Positions 17,490 through 26,791 of a stretch of 64,000 nucleotides of DNA are shown in pieces; position 1 is the stretch's first letter, and every line of letters begins with the position of its first letter. The translations under genes and the position numbers were made by a program. The stretch comes from Butyricimonas faecalis (lineage in GTDB: Bacteria > Bacteroidota > Bacteroidia > Bacteroidales > Marinifilaceae). The stretch spans positions 2,418,001-2,482,000 of the forward strand of contig NZ_CP032819.1 of NCBI RefSeq assembly GCF_003991565.1, read 5' to 3'. The notes under the pieces are model-generated. The model searched no databases. It was given only the letters and a program-made list of their open reading frames with translations, and was not told where the DNA came from.

Positions 17490-18959
17490 ATGGAAAACAA
17501 GTTAACGATATACAACACGTTAAGTCGAAAAAAAGAGTTATTTGAACCCATTAACCCGCCTTTCGTAGGATTATATGTTTGTGGACCGACCGTATACGGG
17601 GATGCACACCTCGGTCACGCCCGTCCGGCAATCACCTTTGACTTGTTATTCCGTTATCTTAAATTCATGGGATACCGGGTAAGATATGTCCGCAATATCA
17701 CAGACGTGGGGCATCTTGTGAATGACGCGGATGAAGGAGAAGACAAGATTGCCAAGAAAGCCAAACTGGAACAATTGGAACCGATGGAAGTGGTACAATT
17801 CTACACGAACCGTTACCACAAAAATATGGAGCAACTGAACACGTTGCCCCCTAGTATCGAGCCACACGCGTCCGGTCATATCATCGAGCAACAGGAATTA
17901 ATCAAACAGATCATCGAAAACGGTTTTGCCTACGAAAGCGAGGGAAATATCTATTTCGACGTGGAACGCTATAACCAAAAATATCACTACGGTAAACTAT
18001 CCGGTCGGAAAATCGACGAACTGTTTGCCAACACGAGAGAACTGAGCGGACAACAAGAAAAACGTAACCCGTTTGACTTCGCCCTGTGGAAAAAGGCCTC
18101 CCCGGAACACATCATGCGATGGCCCTCTCCTTGGGGTGTAGGATTCCCGGGATGGCACTTGGAATGTTCCTGCATGAGCCAGAAATACTTGGGAGAAACG
18201 TTTGACATCCACGGGGGTGGTTTGGACTTGCAGTTCCCGCACCACGAATGTGAGATCGCCCAGAACGTGGCCGCACAAGGACACGAAGCGGTAAAATACT
18301 GGATGCACAACAACATGGTGACCATCAACGGGCAGAAGATGGGTAAATCCCTGGGTAATTTCATCACGCTGGATCAGCTCTTCACGGGCGACAACAACGT
18401 GTTGGAACAAGCTTACTCCCCCATGACCGTGCGTTTCTTCATCCTGCAGGCACACTACCGTAGCCCGTTGGATTTCTCGAACGAGGCATTAAAAGCCGCG
18501 GAGAAAGGCTACGAGCGAATGATGGCAGCCGTGTCTCAGCTCAACAAGCTGAACGCGTCTAACGAGAACACGGTAGACATCGCCGCGTTACAGGCCAATT
18601 GTTTCGAAGCGATGAACGACGACTTGAACACGCCGATATTAATCGCCCATTTGTTCGAAGGTGTTCGCATCATCAACTCCATCGCGGCAGGTACGGAAAA
18701 GATTAACGCGGAGAATCTGGAAATGTTAAAGAACCTGTTCCACAGTTTCGTGTTCGACATTCTTGGTCTCAAGGGAGAAGAGGACTCCAGTGCCAGCAAC
18801 CAAGCTCTAGGCAAAGTTATCGACGCCATGATGAAAGTACGGAAGACTGCACGGGCAAATAAAGACTGGGCTACCTCCGACAGCATTCGCGACGAACTGA
18901 AAAACGCAGGAATCCAGATAAAAGACACGAAGGATGGCTACGAATGGAGCCTTGAATGA
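17490..18959 (+). CDS. cysS: Cysteinyl-tRNA synthetase
   Basis: 489 residues, full length for a class Ia cysteinyl-tRNA synthetase, which charges tRNA-Cys in the cytoplasm. The first zinc Cys lies in [14 protein letters not shown] in [12 protein letters not shown] is the HIGH motif, and further zinc ligands are in GWHLECSCM and [19 protein letters not shown] is the KMSKS-type loop. The C-terminal helical anticodon-binding part ([20 protein letters not shown]) is complete. Confidence 0.97.
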   Translation: MENKLTIYNTLSRKKELFEPINPPFVGLYVCGPTVYGDAHLGHARPAITFDLLFRYLKFMGYRVRYVRNITDVGHLVNDADEGEDKIAKKAKLEQLEPMEVVQFYTNRYHKNMEQLNTLPPSIEPHASGHIIEQQELIKQIIENGFAYESEGNIYFDVERYNQKYHYGKLSGRKIDELFANTRELSGQQEKRNPFDFALWKKASPEHIMRWPSPWGVGFPGWHLECSCMSQKYLGETFDIHGGGLDLQFPHHECEIAQNVAAQGHEAVKYWMHNNMVTINGQKMGKSLGNFITLDQLFTGDNNVLEQAYSPMTVRFFILQAHYRSPLDFSNEALKAAEKGYERMMAAVSQLNKLNASNENTVDIAALQANCFEAMNDDLNTPILIAHLFEGVRIINSIAAGTEKINAENLEMLKNLFHSFVFDILGLKGEEDSSASNQALGKVIDAMMKVRKTARANKDWATSDSIRDELKNAGIQIKDTKDGYEWSLE

Positions 18960-18963
18960 TTGC

Positions 18964-19045
18964 AGATTAAGTGATTTACGATTGAGTGATTACACTTGAT
19001 CGTAAACACCAGAATCACAAAATCATAAATCTTAAATCACATAAT
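18964..19045. repeat. Heptamer repeats in the cysS-glutaminyl cyclase gap
   Basis: The left half is rich in GATT words (GATTAAGTGATTTACGATT) and the right half (from 19013) is a run of AATCACA / AATCATA / AATCTTA / AATCACA heptamers. The two halves are roughly inverted to each other. Same family as the arrays at 20211, 40652, 50450 and 61210. Confidence 0.7.
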
Positions 19046-19050
19046 ATATT

Positions 19051-20166
19051 ATGCCTTATCTCTACTACATACTGCTTTCGCTCCTGTTTCTCTCTGCCTG
19101 TCAGGGAGAAAAAAAGAGTAAAGGGGATCAAAACCTCTCGGTAGGCAATGCTCAAAGCCGCGAAACGACGGGACCTAAATACGTGAAAAGCGTGCAATTC
19201 GTGTATCCCATGAAATTTGACACCTGTCAGTTCAACGAGAAACTTAAAATTGTGTACGCGAACAACAAACACTATAAAATAGACTCCGCCCACCTGTTTT
19301 TCAACCAAAGACAGATTGCCACGCTCGACAGCGCGACCCGGGAATTCGTATTCAAGATCCCGAAAGAAAAATGTGGTACCAACACACTCAAAGTGATCGC
19401 GTTCCACCCCAACAATAAATGTGGGGTAGCCACCCAATCCTTTATCGTGAAACCGGATAAGGCTCCCAAGTCTCTTCAATACCAATTGGTGAAAACCTAC
19501 TCCCATGCCACGGATGCCTCCACGCAGGGCTTGGTATATATAGATGGCATTATCTACGAGGGAACCGGAATCAAAGGCCAATCCACCCTACGCAAAATCG
19601 ACTTGGAAAACAACAAGACGCTGGCAATGCTGGGATTGGACAGACAATATTTCGGGGAGGGAATCGCGGTTTACAAGGATAAAATATACCAGCTTACCTG
19701 GACTTCCCAAAAAGCCTTCGTGTACGACTTGGCCTCCTTCACCTTGTTAACGACTTTCGACTATTCCATGGAGCAAGGCTGGGGACTGACCACGATGGAC
19801 GACAAGCTCATCATGAGTGACGGTTCTCACCATTTATACCATTTGGACCCGACTCTTTTCCGTGTTGTCAAAACAGTAGAAGTCTTCGATAACAAAGGTC
19901 CGGTGACCAACTTAAACGAACTGGAATACATCAACGGTTATATCTGGGCAAACGAATGGCTTACAGACCGAATTGTCATTATCGACCCGAAATCAGGTGA
20001 AGTCGTTGAAGAATTGCTACTTCCGGACCTGCTCACCGCCGCCGAAAGAGCCAAACTGGACCAAAACGATGATGTTTTAAACGGTATAGCATACAACGAA
20101 AAGAAGGGCACGATCTACGTTACCGGAAAACACTGGCCGAAACTATTTGAGATAAAAACGAATTAA
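19051..20166 (+). CDS. Glutaminyl-peptide cyclotransferase (glutamine cyclotransferase family) lipoprotein
   Basis: 371 residues with lipoprotein signal LLSLLFLSAC. Residues ~35-135 form an Ig-like N-terminal domain. The C-terminal ~240 residues are the five-bladed propeller of the plant/bacterial-type glutaminyl cyclases: FTQGLV-type start (TQGLVYIDGIIYEGTG), YFGEGIAVYKDKIYQLTW, GWGLTTMDDKLIMSDGS, LNELEYINGYIWANEW and NGIAYNEKKGTIYVTGKHWP. The enzyme turns N-terminal Gln into pyroglutamate on exported proteins, a modification common in Bacteroidota after signal peptidase cleavage. It is 82 nt before ung and has no operon tie to the NVEALA genes. Confidence 0.93.
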   Translation: MPYLYYILLSLLFLSACQGEKKSKGDQNLSVGNAQSRETTGPKYVKSVQFVYPMKFDTCQFNEKLKIVYANNKHYKIDSAHLFFNQRQIATLDSATREFVFKIPKEKCGTNTLKVIAFHPNNKCGVATQSFIVKPDKAPKSLQYQLVKTYSHATDASTQGLVYIDGIIYEGTGIKGQSTLRKIDLENNKTLAMLGLDRQYFGEGIAVYKDKIYQLTWTSQKAFVYDLASFTLLTTFDYSMEQGWGLTTMDDKLIMSDGSHHLYHLDPTLFRVVKTVEVFDNKGPVTNLNELEYINGYIWANEWLTDRIVIIDPKSGEVVEELLLPDLLTAAERAKLDQNDDVLNGIAYNEKKGTIYVTGKHWPKLFEIKTN

Positions 20167-20210
20167 TTTATGATTTACAAAGACAACCAATGTCAGATTC
20201 ATGCACTAGA

Positions 20211-20246
20211 AATCATAAATCTAAAATCTAAAATCTAAAATAAAAT
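20211..20246. repeat. AATCTAA heptamer array before ung
   Basis: AATCATA followed by three AATCTAA units and a degenerate end, ending about 3 nt before the ung ATG at 20249. Confidence 0.8.
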
Positions 20247-20248
20247 CT

Positions 20249-20917
20249 ATGGTTGACGTAAAGATCGAGCCCTCTTGGAAAGAACTCTTACAAGATGAAT
20301 TTGAGAAACCTTATTTCTCGGAATTGATCCAGTTCGTGAAAAACGAGTACAAGACCACCAAGATATATCCCCCGGGAAAACTCATTTTCAACGCCTTTGA
20401 CCATTGCCCTGCAGAACAGACCAAGGTAGTAATTCTCGGACAGGACCCGTATCATGGTCCCGGTCAGGCGCACGGGCTTTGCTTTTCCGTCCCGGAAGGT
20501 ATCGAGCAACCGCCTTCATTACAGAACATTTTCAAAGAAATAAATAACGATCTGGGCAAACCTGTTCCCGCATCCGGTAACCTGGAACGCTGGGCGGAAC
20601 AAGGCGTGCTATTACTCAACGCCACGCTGACCGTGAGGGCCCATCAAGCGGGCTCCCACCAGAACAAAGGCTGGGAGACCTTCACCGACGCCGTCATCAG
20701 AATCATTGCCGAGAAAAAAGAACACCTCGTTTTCTTCCTTTGGGGTTCCTATGCCCAACGCAAAGGCGCTTTCATCGACACCCAACGACATCTGGTATTG
20801 AAATGCGTACACCCCTCTCCCTTGTCTGCTAACCGGGGCGGATGGTTCGGTAATCACCAATTCAGTCAAGCGAATGCTTATTTGAGAGCCCACGGGCTAA
20901 GTGAAATCGAATGGTAA
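20249..20917 (+). CDS. ung: Uracil-DNA glycosylase (family 1)
   Basis: 222 residues, normal length. The water-activating loop VVILGQDPYHGPGQAHGLCF (with catalytic Asp) and the DNA-intercalating loop HPSPLSANRGGWFG are intact, as is the proline-rich/uracil-binding stretch PPSLQNIFKEI. It removes uracil from DNA as the first step of base-excision repair. The ATG at 20249 follows a heptamer repeat array directly, leaving almost no conventional leader. Confidence 0.97.
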   Translation: MVDVKIEPSWKELLQDEFEKPYFSELIQFVKNEYKTTKIYPPGKLIFNAFDHCPAEQTKVVILGQDPYHGPGQAHGLCFSVPEGIEQPPSLQNIFKEINNDLGKPVPASGNLERWAEQGVLLLNATLTVRAHQAGSHQNKGWETFTDAVIRIIAEKKEHLVFFLWGSYAQRKGAFIDTQRHLVLKCVHPSPLSANRGGWFGNHQFSQANAYLRAHGLSEIEW

Positions 20918-20936
20918 TGCCGATAGCGGATCAGCC

Positions 20937-21467
20937 CTAGACCGACTGATCCGTTTCCGGTTGTTCCACAAAAATCAATTTTTCAGTATTGTACCCGTGC
21001 TTTCGGGCTAATTCCAATATCCCATTCAATACCTCTTGAGGTAGATGTGGGGTTCGGCTCAATATCCAGAGATATTTCTTCGTGGGACTGCCAATCAATG
21101 CCCAGCGATACTCCTGATCCAACTCTAATACATAATAATCCCCGTAGAAAAAAAGAAAAAACGATACTTTTAGTTTACCCGGATCAGCCGGGTCCGGTTG
21201 CTTGGCTTTTCCCTCTGCCCGTTTCCGCTCTCCACCCAGAGAATCTTTATATCCTGAATTGATCACCCGTATCTTACCATCCTTCCGGAAACTATACTCG
21301 GCGCTCACCCCAACCAATCCTCGTTCAAAAGAATGATCAAAACGAGCAATTTCATACCACTTCCCCATGTAACGGTTCAAGTCCAAACGACCGACCGTAG
21401 CATTTTCTCCTTCCCGAACTGCTAACGATTCTACCGTCAACAATACCAAAAAAACACTTTTCCTCAT
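20937..21467 (-). CDS. Bacterial lipocalin (Blc-like)
   Basis: 176 residues from the ATG at 21467; a longer frame starts at 21572 but its N-terminus is not protein-like. A short signal (MRKSVFLVLLTVESLAVRE) lacks a lipobox Cys. The lipocalin signature NRYMGKWYEIARFDHSFERG, the second motif (GDYYVLELDQEYRWALIGSP) and the third (LWILSRTPHLP) are all present. Relatives are outer-membrane or periplasmic lipid carriers active under stress. It is convergent with ung (19-nt gap). Confidence 0.93.
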   Translation of the reverse strand: MRKSVFLVLLTVESLAVREGENATVGRLDLNRYMGKWYEIARFDHSFERGLVGVSAEYSFRKDGKIRVINSGYKDSLGGERKRAEGKAKQPDPADPGKLKVSFFLFFYGDYYVLELDQEYRWALIGSPTKKYLWILSRTPHLPQEVLNGILELARKHGYNTEKLIFVEQPETDQSV

Positions 21468-21610
21468 ATTCTTTTTATTTTCTCTACGTAACTTGGTGGA
21501 AAAAAGATTACTATAGTCTGGATAAATCATTAAAAAATAGCCATACTCCATTCCCTCCATAACATTTGCCAACGATTACGCAAACGTTTGAAATTTTTCC
21601 TTCTGTTTCC

Positions 21611-21642
21611 TTGCAAATCTCTGTTTTTAATGCTTAACTTTG
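21611..21642 (+). promoter_or_regulatory. Promoter of the aldolase gene
   Basis: TTG at 21611-21613 and a perfect -7 box TAACTTTG at 21635-21642, 21 bp apart, 27 nt before the ATG: a good match to the Bacteroidota housekeeping promoter. Confidence 0.7.
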
Positions 21643-21668
21643 ATGCACAAATATAAAATATAGCAGCT

Positions 21669-22664
21669 ATGGTTAATTACAAAGACTTAGGACTGGTTAA
21701 TTCCAGAGAAATGTTCAAGAAAGCAATGGAAGGCAAATACGCTATTCCGGCATTCAATTTCAATAACATGGAGCAAATGCAAGCAATCGTTGCAGCTTGC
21801 GTGGAAACAAAATCTCCCGTTATCTTACAAGTGTCCAGTGGTGCCCGCAAATATGCCAACCAAACGATTTTGCGCTACATGGCACAGGGTGCGGTAGAAT
21901 ATGCTAAAGAACTCGGATGCAATATTCCAATCTGTCTTCACCTTGACCATGGCGATACGTATGAATTGTGCGTATCTTGTATCGAAATGGGATTCTCTTC
22001 TGTTATGATCGACGGATCGGCTCTTCCCTATGACGAGAACGTGGCATTAACCAAGAAAGTGGTTGACTATGCTCATCAATATGATGTTACCGTAGAAGGT
22101 GAACTTGGAGTATTAGCCGGAATTGAAGACGACGTGGTTGCCGCGGCCAACGTTTACACCAGCCCGGACTTGGTTGAAGACTTCGTGAAGAAAACCGGAG
22201 TGGATTCACTGGCCATTTCAATCGGAACCTCCCACGGGGCAAACAAATTCAAACCGGAACAATGTACCCGTAACGCAGATGGAATCCTCGTTCCTCCCCC
22301 ATTACGTTTCGACATCTTGGAAGAAATCGAAAGACGTATCCCCGGATTCCCGATCGTTCTCCACGGATCATCTTCCGTACCACAAGACAAAGTTGCTATT
22401 ATCAATAAATATGGCGGAGCATTAAAAGACGCCGTGGGTATCCCGGAAGAACAATTACGTAGAGCCGCTACTTCTGCCGTATGTAAAATCAACATCGACT
22501 CCGATGGCCGTTTGGCGATGACAGCAGCCGTTCGTGAAGTATTCGCAACCAAACCGGCAGAATTTGACCCGCGTAAGTACCTAGGTCCCGCCAGAGAAGC
22601 ATTAAAAGAATTATACAAACACAAAACCGTGCACGTTTTAGGAAGTGCCAACAGGGTAGAATAA
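21669..22664 (+). CDS. fba: Fructose-bisphosphate aldolase, class II
   Basis: 331 residues. Zinc-dependent class II aldolase signatures are complete: ICLHLDHGDTYE (catalytic Asp and zinc His), GFSSVMIDGSALPYDENV, VEGELGVLAG, ISIGTSHGANKF and IVLHGSSSVP. It cleaves fructose-1,6-bisphosphate in glycolysis and runs in reverse in gluconeogenesis. It is monocistronic: it has its own promoter and a strong terminator directly after the stop. Confidence 0.96.
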   Translation: MVNYKDLGLVNSREMFKKAMEGKYAIPAFNFNNMEQMQAIVAACVETKSPVILQVSSGARKYANQTILRYMAQGAVEYAKELGCNIPICLHLDHGDTYELCVSCIEMGFSSVMIDGSALPYDENVALTKKVVDYAHQYDVTVEGELGVLAGIEDDVVAAANVYTSPDLVEDFVKKTGVDSLAISIGTSHGANKFKPEQCTRNADGILVPPPLRFDILEEIERRIPGFPIVLHGSSSVPQDKVAIINKYGGALKDAVGIPEEQLRRAATSAVCKINIDSDGRLAMTAAVREVFATKPAEFDPRKYLGPAREALKELYKHKTVHVLGSANRVE

Positions 22665-22665
22665 A

Positions 22666-22694
22666 AAAAGGGGCTCATCAAGCCCCTTTTCTTT
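22666..22694 (+). terminator. Intrinsic terminator of fba
   Basis: Stem AAAAGGGGCT / AGCCCCTTTT (22666-22675 and 22681-22690) with a 5-nt loop, followed by T-rich sequence. Confidence 0.9.
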
Positions 22695-22705
22695 AAAAAA
22701 AATAC

Positions 22706-22713
22706 TAACTTTG
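22706..22713 (+). promoter_or_regulatory. -7 box of typA
   Basis: Perfect TAACTTTG, 33 nt before the typA ATG and directly behind the fba terminator. Confidence 0.6.
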
Positions 22714-22746
22714 CGCCCTATTTGGATTTAATACCATAGGAGCAAA

Positions 22747-24555
22747 ATGCAGAAGATTAGAAACATCGCGATTATCGCGCACGTTGACCACGGGAAAACC
22801 ACATTGGTCGACAAAATGATTTTTCAAGGAAACTTATTCAGAGAAACAGAAAATACGGGTGATCTATTGCTGGATAACAACGACCTGGAGAGAGAACGAG
22901 GGATCACCATCCTAGCCAAGAACGTATCCGTTCATTATAAAGATTACAAAATTAACATTATTGATACCCCGGGCCACGCCGACTTCGGTGGAGAAGTGGA
23001 ACGCGTGTTGAACATGGCTGATGGAGTATTATTATTGGTTGACGCCTTTGAAGGCACCATGCCCCAGACGCGCTTCGTGCTTCAAAAAGCACTTGCATTG
23101 GGTAAGAAACCGATTGTCGTCGTGAACAAAGTAGACAAACCGAATTGCCGTCCGGACTTCGTGTACGAGCAAGTATTCGACCTGATGTTCTCCTTGGATG
23201 CCACGGAAGACCAGCTCGACTTCACTGTCGTTTACGGTAGTGCAAAACAAGGATGGATGTCCACCGACTGGCGTACTCCCACAACCGACATCACCCCCTT
23301 GTTGGATGCCATCATCAGAGATATTCCCGCCCCGAAAGTACAGGAAGGAACCCCACAGATGTTAATCACTTCTCTGGAATACTCCTCTTACGTGGGACGG
23401 ATCGCTATCGGGAAACTCACCCGCGGTACCTTGAAATCCGGCATGCCTGTCACGTTATGCAAAAGAGACGGAGTCACACAGATCAAAACCCGTATCAAAG
23501 ATTTAATGACGTTCGAGGGAATGGGCAAACAAAAAGTGGATGAGGTTGAATGTGGAGAGATATGCGCGCTCGTCGGAATCGAAGGATTCGAAATCGGTGA
23601 CACGATTGCAGATTTCGAAAACCCGGAAGCATTGGCTCCTATCGCTATTGACGAACCGACCATGAGCATGCTATTCACCATCAACGACTCGCCCTTCTTT
23701 GGTCGGGATGGTAAATACGTGACCTCCCGTCATATCAAGGAACGTCTGGATCGGGAATTGGAAAAGAACTTGGCCTTACGGGTAGAACCGGGACAATCGG
23801 CTGATTCTTTTATCGTTTTCGGACGAGGCGTACTTCACTTGAGCGTCCTGATCGAAACCATGCGTCGTGAAGGCTACGAACTACAAGTAGGTCAGCCGAA
23901 AGTGATTATCAAAGAAATCAACGGGGTAAAATGCGAGCCTATCGAGGAACTGACCATCGACCTCCCGGAAGAAGTATCGGGAAAAGCCATCGAAATGGTA
24001 AACCGTCGCAAGGGAGTCATGACCAACATGGAACATCGTGACGATCGGGTACATCTGACCTTTAATATTCCTTCACGAGGAATCATCGGCTTGAGAAGTA
24101 ATTTGCTTACCGCTACTGCCGGAGAAGCCGTTATGGCCCACCGGCTGAAAGGATTCGAACCTTATGCCGGGGAAATAGAGATGCGTACCAACGGCTCGTT
24201 GATTGCCATGGAAACCGGAGATTCGTTTGCTTACGCCATCAACAAATTGCAAGATAGAGGTAAATTTTTCATCACCCCAGGTGACGAAGTGTATGCCGGA
24301 CAGGTCATCGGGGAAAGCACCAGACAGGACGACATCGTGATTAATGTCTGCAAGTCCAAGAAACTTACAAACATGCGAGCCAGCGGTTCCGATGAAAAAA
24401 CAAACATCGCTCCTCCCATACTTTTCAGCCTGGAAGAAGCCCTCGAATACATCAAAGAGGACGAGTACGTGGAAGTCACGCCCAAAGCCATGAGACTCCG
24501 CAAAATCTACCTCGATGAAAACGAACGAAAGAGAAGAAGCAAAACCATAGAATAA
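22747..24555 (+). CDS. typA: Ribosome-associated GTPase TypA/BipA
   Basis: 602 residues, full length. The GTPase motifs are present: [15 protein letters not shown] (G1), ERERGITI (G2), [12 protein letters not shown] (G3) and VVNKVDKP (G4). Domains II, III and V and the TypA-specific C-terminal domain follow ([40 protein letters not shown]). TypA binds the ribosome and assists 50S assembly and stress adaptation. Its own promoter and terminator frame it. Confidence 0.97.
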   Translation: MQKIRNIAIIAHVDHGKTTLVDKMIFQGNLFRETENTGDLLLDNNDLERERGITILAKNVSVHYKDYKINIIDTPGHADFGGEVERVLNMADGVLLLVDAFEGTMPQTRFVLQKALALGKKPIVVVNKVDKPNCRPDFVYEQVFDLMFSLDATEDQLDFTVVYGSAKQGWMSTDWRTPTTDITPLLDAIIRDIPAPKVQEGTPQMLITSLEYSSYVGRIAIGKLTRGTLKSGMPVTLCKRDGVTQIKTRIKDLMTFEGMGKQKVDEVECGEICALVGIEGFEIGDTIADFENPEALAPIAIDEPTMSMLFTINDSPFFGRDGKYVTSRHIKERLDRELEKNLALRVEPGQSADSFIVFGRGVLHLSVLIETMRREGYELQVGQPKVIIKEINGVKCEPIEELTIDLPEEVSGKAIEMVNRRKGVMTNMEHRDDRVHLTFNIPSRGIIGLRSNLLTATAGEAVMAHRLKGFEPYAGEIEMRTNGSLIAMETGDSFAYAINKLQDRGKFFITPGDEVYAGQVIGESTRQDDIVINVCKSKKLTNMRASGSDEKTNIAPPILFSLEEALEYIKEDEYVEVTPKAMRLRKIYLDENERKRRSKTIE

Positions 24556-24556
24556 A

Positions 24557-24583
24557 TAAAAACCACCTAACGGTGGTTTTTTT
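24557..24583 (+). terminator. Intrinsic terminator of typA
   Basis: AACCACC / GGTGGTT stem (24561-24567 and 24572-24578) flanked by an A-run and a T-run. Confidence 0.9.
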
Positions 24584-24662
24584 ATTTCTTCTCCTCCCAA
24601 AACAAATTCAAATATTATTTCATACCTTTACAAGATAGTACGTGTCATTAAAATACCAAGTC

Positions 24663-24905
24663 ATGGAAACCAAAAAGAAAGCGGCCGAAAAGAATACCGA
24701 ATTTACCACAGAAAAGAAGTTGCGGAACGTGCGCACGTGCCTGTACATCTTGATACTTGCCGCCATCACGAAATTAGCCATGACCGATTTCACCGAATTA
24801 TCATACCAATCCTGGATCAGCGTGATCATCATCGTGTTGGTCATCATCCTTGTTTTGGCTATCGAAAGAGGTATCCGTAAAAGATTGAAAGAAGAAAACA
24901 AATGA
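24663..24905 (+). CDS. Small two-helix membrane protein, function unknown
   Basis: 80 residues from the ATG at 24663; an ATG at 24642 would add seven residues. A charged Lys/Glu-rich N-terminus (METKKKAAEKNTEFTTEKKL) precedes two predicted membrane helices (CLYILILAAITKLAM and SWISVIIIVLVIILVLAI) and a basic tail. I do not recognise the family. Convergent with the phosphatase gene, with 2 nt between stops. Confidence 0.6.
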   Translation: METKKKAAEKNTEFTTEKKLRNVRTCLYILILAAITKLAMTDFTELSYQSWISVIIIVLVIILVLAIERGIRKRLKEENK

Positions 24906-24907
24906 CA

Positions 24908-25435
24908 TCATATTGTCATTTTCACTAAAGCCCCGTACCCCACATCATCCGTGAACGCCTGGTTAAAATTATATTTCCCGGCATAAATCAACGCTGCCCG
25001 AATCGTTCCCCCGTGAGCAAACACACACACCTTCCCGTACCCCGTTTTCTTCAGATCGTCCAAGAAAGCCGACACCCGGTTATATTGTTCCAAAAAACTT
25101 TCCGCCCCTCCGGCAGGCATACTCAACCAATTGTCATACCATTCCTGCAAACGAGGATCTTGAATCTCATCCCAACGTTGCCCCTCCCAACTCCCGAAAT
25201 TCAATTCCTTCAGCCGACTATCCAGTATCGGGTTCTCATAACCGCAATAAGCGGCCAATTTCCTGCAACGCTGTAATGGACTGGAATACACCGCGTCAAA
25301 TCTCTCCTCTTTCAGCCTCTCCCTCACCTTTTCTGCTTCTTCCGGAAAAGAATCGGCCACATCTACATCCGAATTCCCGTAACACGTCCCCGGAATAACC
25401 GCCGTTTTCGTATGCCTAACCAAAAATACTTCCAT
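24908..25435 (-). CDS. Histidine phosphatase, alpha-ribazole-phosphatase-like
   Basis: 175 residues. The phosphohistidine motif is VRHTKT (T in place of the usual G of RHG), with the second catalytic set in VYSSPLQRCRKLA and VFAHGGTIRAALI. GTCYGNSDVDVADSF and LNFGSWEGQRWDEI are typical of CobC alpha-ribazole phosphatases, which dephosphorylate the lower-ligand intermediate of cobalamin. It is 11 kb away from the cob cluster, which has its own phosphatase at 39505. By motif this copy looks the better CobC candidate. It is monocistronic. Confidence 0.82.
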   Translation of the reverse strand: MEVFLVRHTKTAVIPGTCYGNSDVDVADSFPEEAEKVRERLKEERFDAVYSSPLQRCRKLAAYCGYENPILDSRLKELNFGSWEGQRWDEIQDPRLQEWYDNWLSMPAGGAESFLEQYNRVSAFLDDLKKTGYGKVCVFAHGGTIRAALIYAGKYNFNQAFTDDVGYGALVKMTI

Positions 25436-25502
25436 TATCGTGAAGATTTAGCCATAAATTTAAAATTTCGAAACACTCATTACAATCCCAATAACCTGAA
25501 AA

Positions 25503-26630
25503 TCAATCTATCCGAATAAAATTCCAATAATTTTCCGGAGTAACAACTTCATAGGTTGAATTAGGATAAGCATCGACAAAACTCTTCGGCCGCTTGACTT
25601 TCACTTTATCATTCCATTTAAATTCAAAAGTACGTAAAACGCCATCCTGCTCTTCAACTAAATCTATCTCTTGTTGTTCATGCGTACGCCAAAAGAAAAG
25701 TTGGGCAAAATCACCTAAATATGAATTACGTTTCACTCGTTCACTTACCATGAGATTTTCCCACAATGCCCCTGTATCATTTCTCAATTCCAATGGAGCA
25801 AAATTTGACAATACAGCATTTCTTATTCCATTATCATAAAAATAAATCTTCTTACCCTTTTTAATTTCATTCCTAAGATTACGACTAAAAGAATCTAAAC
25901 GGAACACAACAAAGCATTTTTCTAACAAATTAATATACGTCTCAATCGTACCTCGATCTACTCCTAAAAGAGAGCTTAATTCATTATATGACACTTCGTT
26001 TCCTAACTGCAAAGCTAAAGCTCTAACAAGCTTTTGAATGAGATCCGGTTTCTTTATTCCCCTGTACATAAATAAATCCTTATACAAATAATTATTTGTA
26101 AGTCCCATTAATATACGCTTTGCATCACCAGGCTCCGTTACAACCTCCGGGTAAAGTCCATAAACCATCCGAGTCTCAAGCAATCTTTTTTCTTCACGCT
26201 CCGAAGTCTCTATTGCCAACTCGGATAGCGAAAACGGATAAAGATTATATTCTATCAAACGCCCTGTTGCCGGCTCGTTCACTTCATTTGCCATATCAAA
26301 AGAAGAAGATCCGGTAACAACTACTTGAGTTTTCAATTTTAAGTCGCCAATCATTTTTAGAGTTAATCCTATATTCTTAACCCGTTGTGCTTCATCAATA
26401 AAAACCAAGTCATAGGAAGATAAAAGATATTTCAATTCAGTAGACGTCTTACTTTCCAATAATAACACATCGTCCACATTATCACAATTCAGTGATAATA
26501 CTTTATTTGCACCTTCTTGTAACTCGGAAAGTAATGTCGTTTTCCCAACTTGCCTTGCTCCAAGCAATACAATTACCTTTTCCCGCCTATAATCAGCTTG
26601 AATAGAATTTTTTATCACTCTTTTTATCAT
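25503..26630 (-). CDS. AAA ATPase with DUF4143 domain
   Basis: 375 residues from the ATG at 26630; the longer frame begins with TTG. Walker A is VLLGARQVGKTTLLSEL, Walker B is YDLVFIDEAQRV, and VVVTGSSSFDMANE is a sensor-like region. The C-terminal half has a winged helix (LSSLLGVDRGTIETYINLLE) and the DUF4143 nuclease-like end with ENLMVSERVKR and EIDLVEEQDGVLRTFEFKWN. These ATPases are common in Bacteroidota and archaea, often present in many copies and linked to mobile or defence loci; the function is unclear. A 26-bp perfect inverted repeat lies 57 nt upstream. Confidence 0.92.
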   Translation of the reverse strand: MIKRVIKNSIQADYRREKVIVLLGARQVGKTTLLSELQEGANKVLSLNCDNVDDVLLLESKTSTELKYLLSSYDLVFIDEAQRVKNIGLTLKMIGDLKLKTQVVVTGSSSFDMANEVNEPATGRLIEYNLYPFSLSELAIETSEREEKRLLETRMVYGLYPEVVTEPGDAKRILMGLTNNYLYKDLFMYRGIKKPDLIQKLVRALALQLGNEVSYNELSSLLGVDRGTIETYINLLEKCFVVFRLDSFSRNLRNEIKKGKKIYFYDNGIRNAVLSNFAPLELRNDTGALWENLMVSERVKRNSYLGDFAQLFFWRTHEQQEIDLVEEQDGVLRTFEFKWNDKVKVKRPKSFVDAYPNSTYEVVTPENYWNFIRID

Positions 26631-26686
26631 ACTCGTCCTTTTTGGCAAAGATAAAATATATTTACTATGAATCGCAAAAATAAATC

Positions 26687-26746
26687 GATTTTCGTGGATG
26701 TAATCGCAAAATTTGCCTTAATTTTGCGATTACATCCACGAAAATC
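26687..26746. repeat. Perfect 26-bp inverted repeat upstream of the DUF4143 ATPase
   Basis: Arms 26687-26712 and 26721-26746 are exact reverse complements around an 8-nt loop. It lies between the end of the leftward propeller gene (26792) and the start of the ATPase (26630). An extra AATCGCAAAA word of the arm recurs at 26670-26679, next to the ATPase start. It could be a terminator of the upstream gene, a regulator site or a mobile-element end. It is far longer than needed for a terminator and has no clear T-tract. Confidence 0.85.
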
Positions 26747-26791
26747 CATCGAAAAAACTACATCCAAGTTCCTCAACCGTCATTTCACCAA

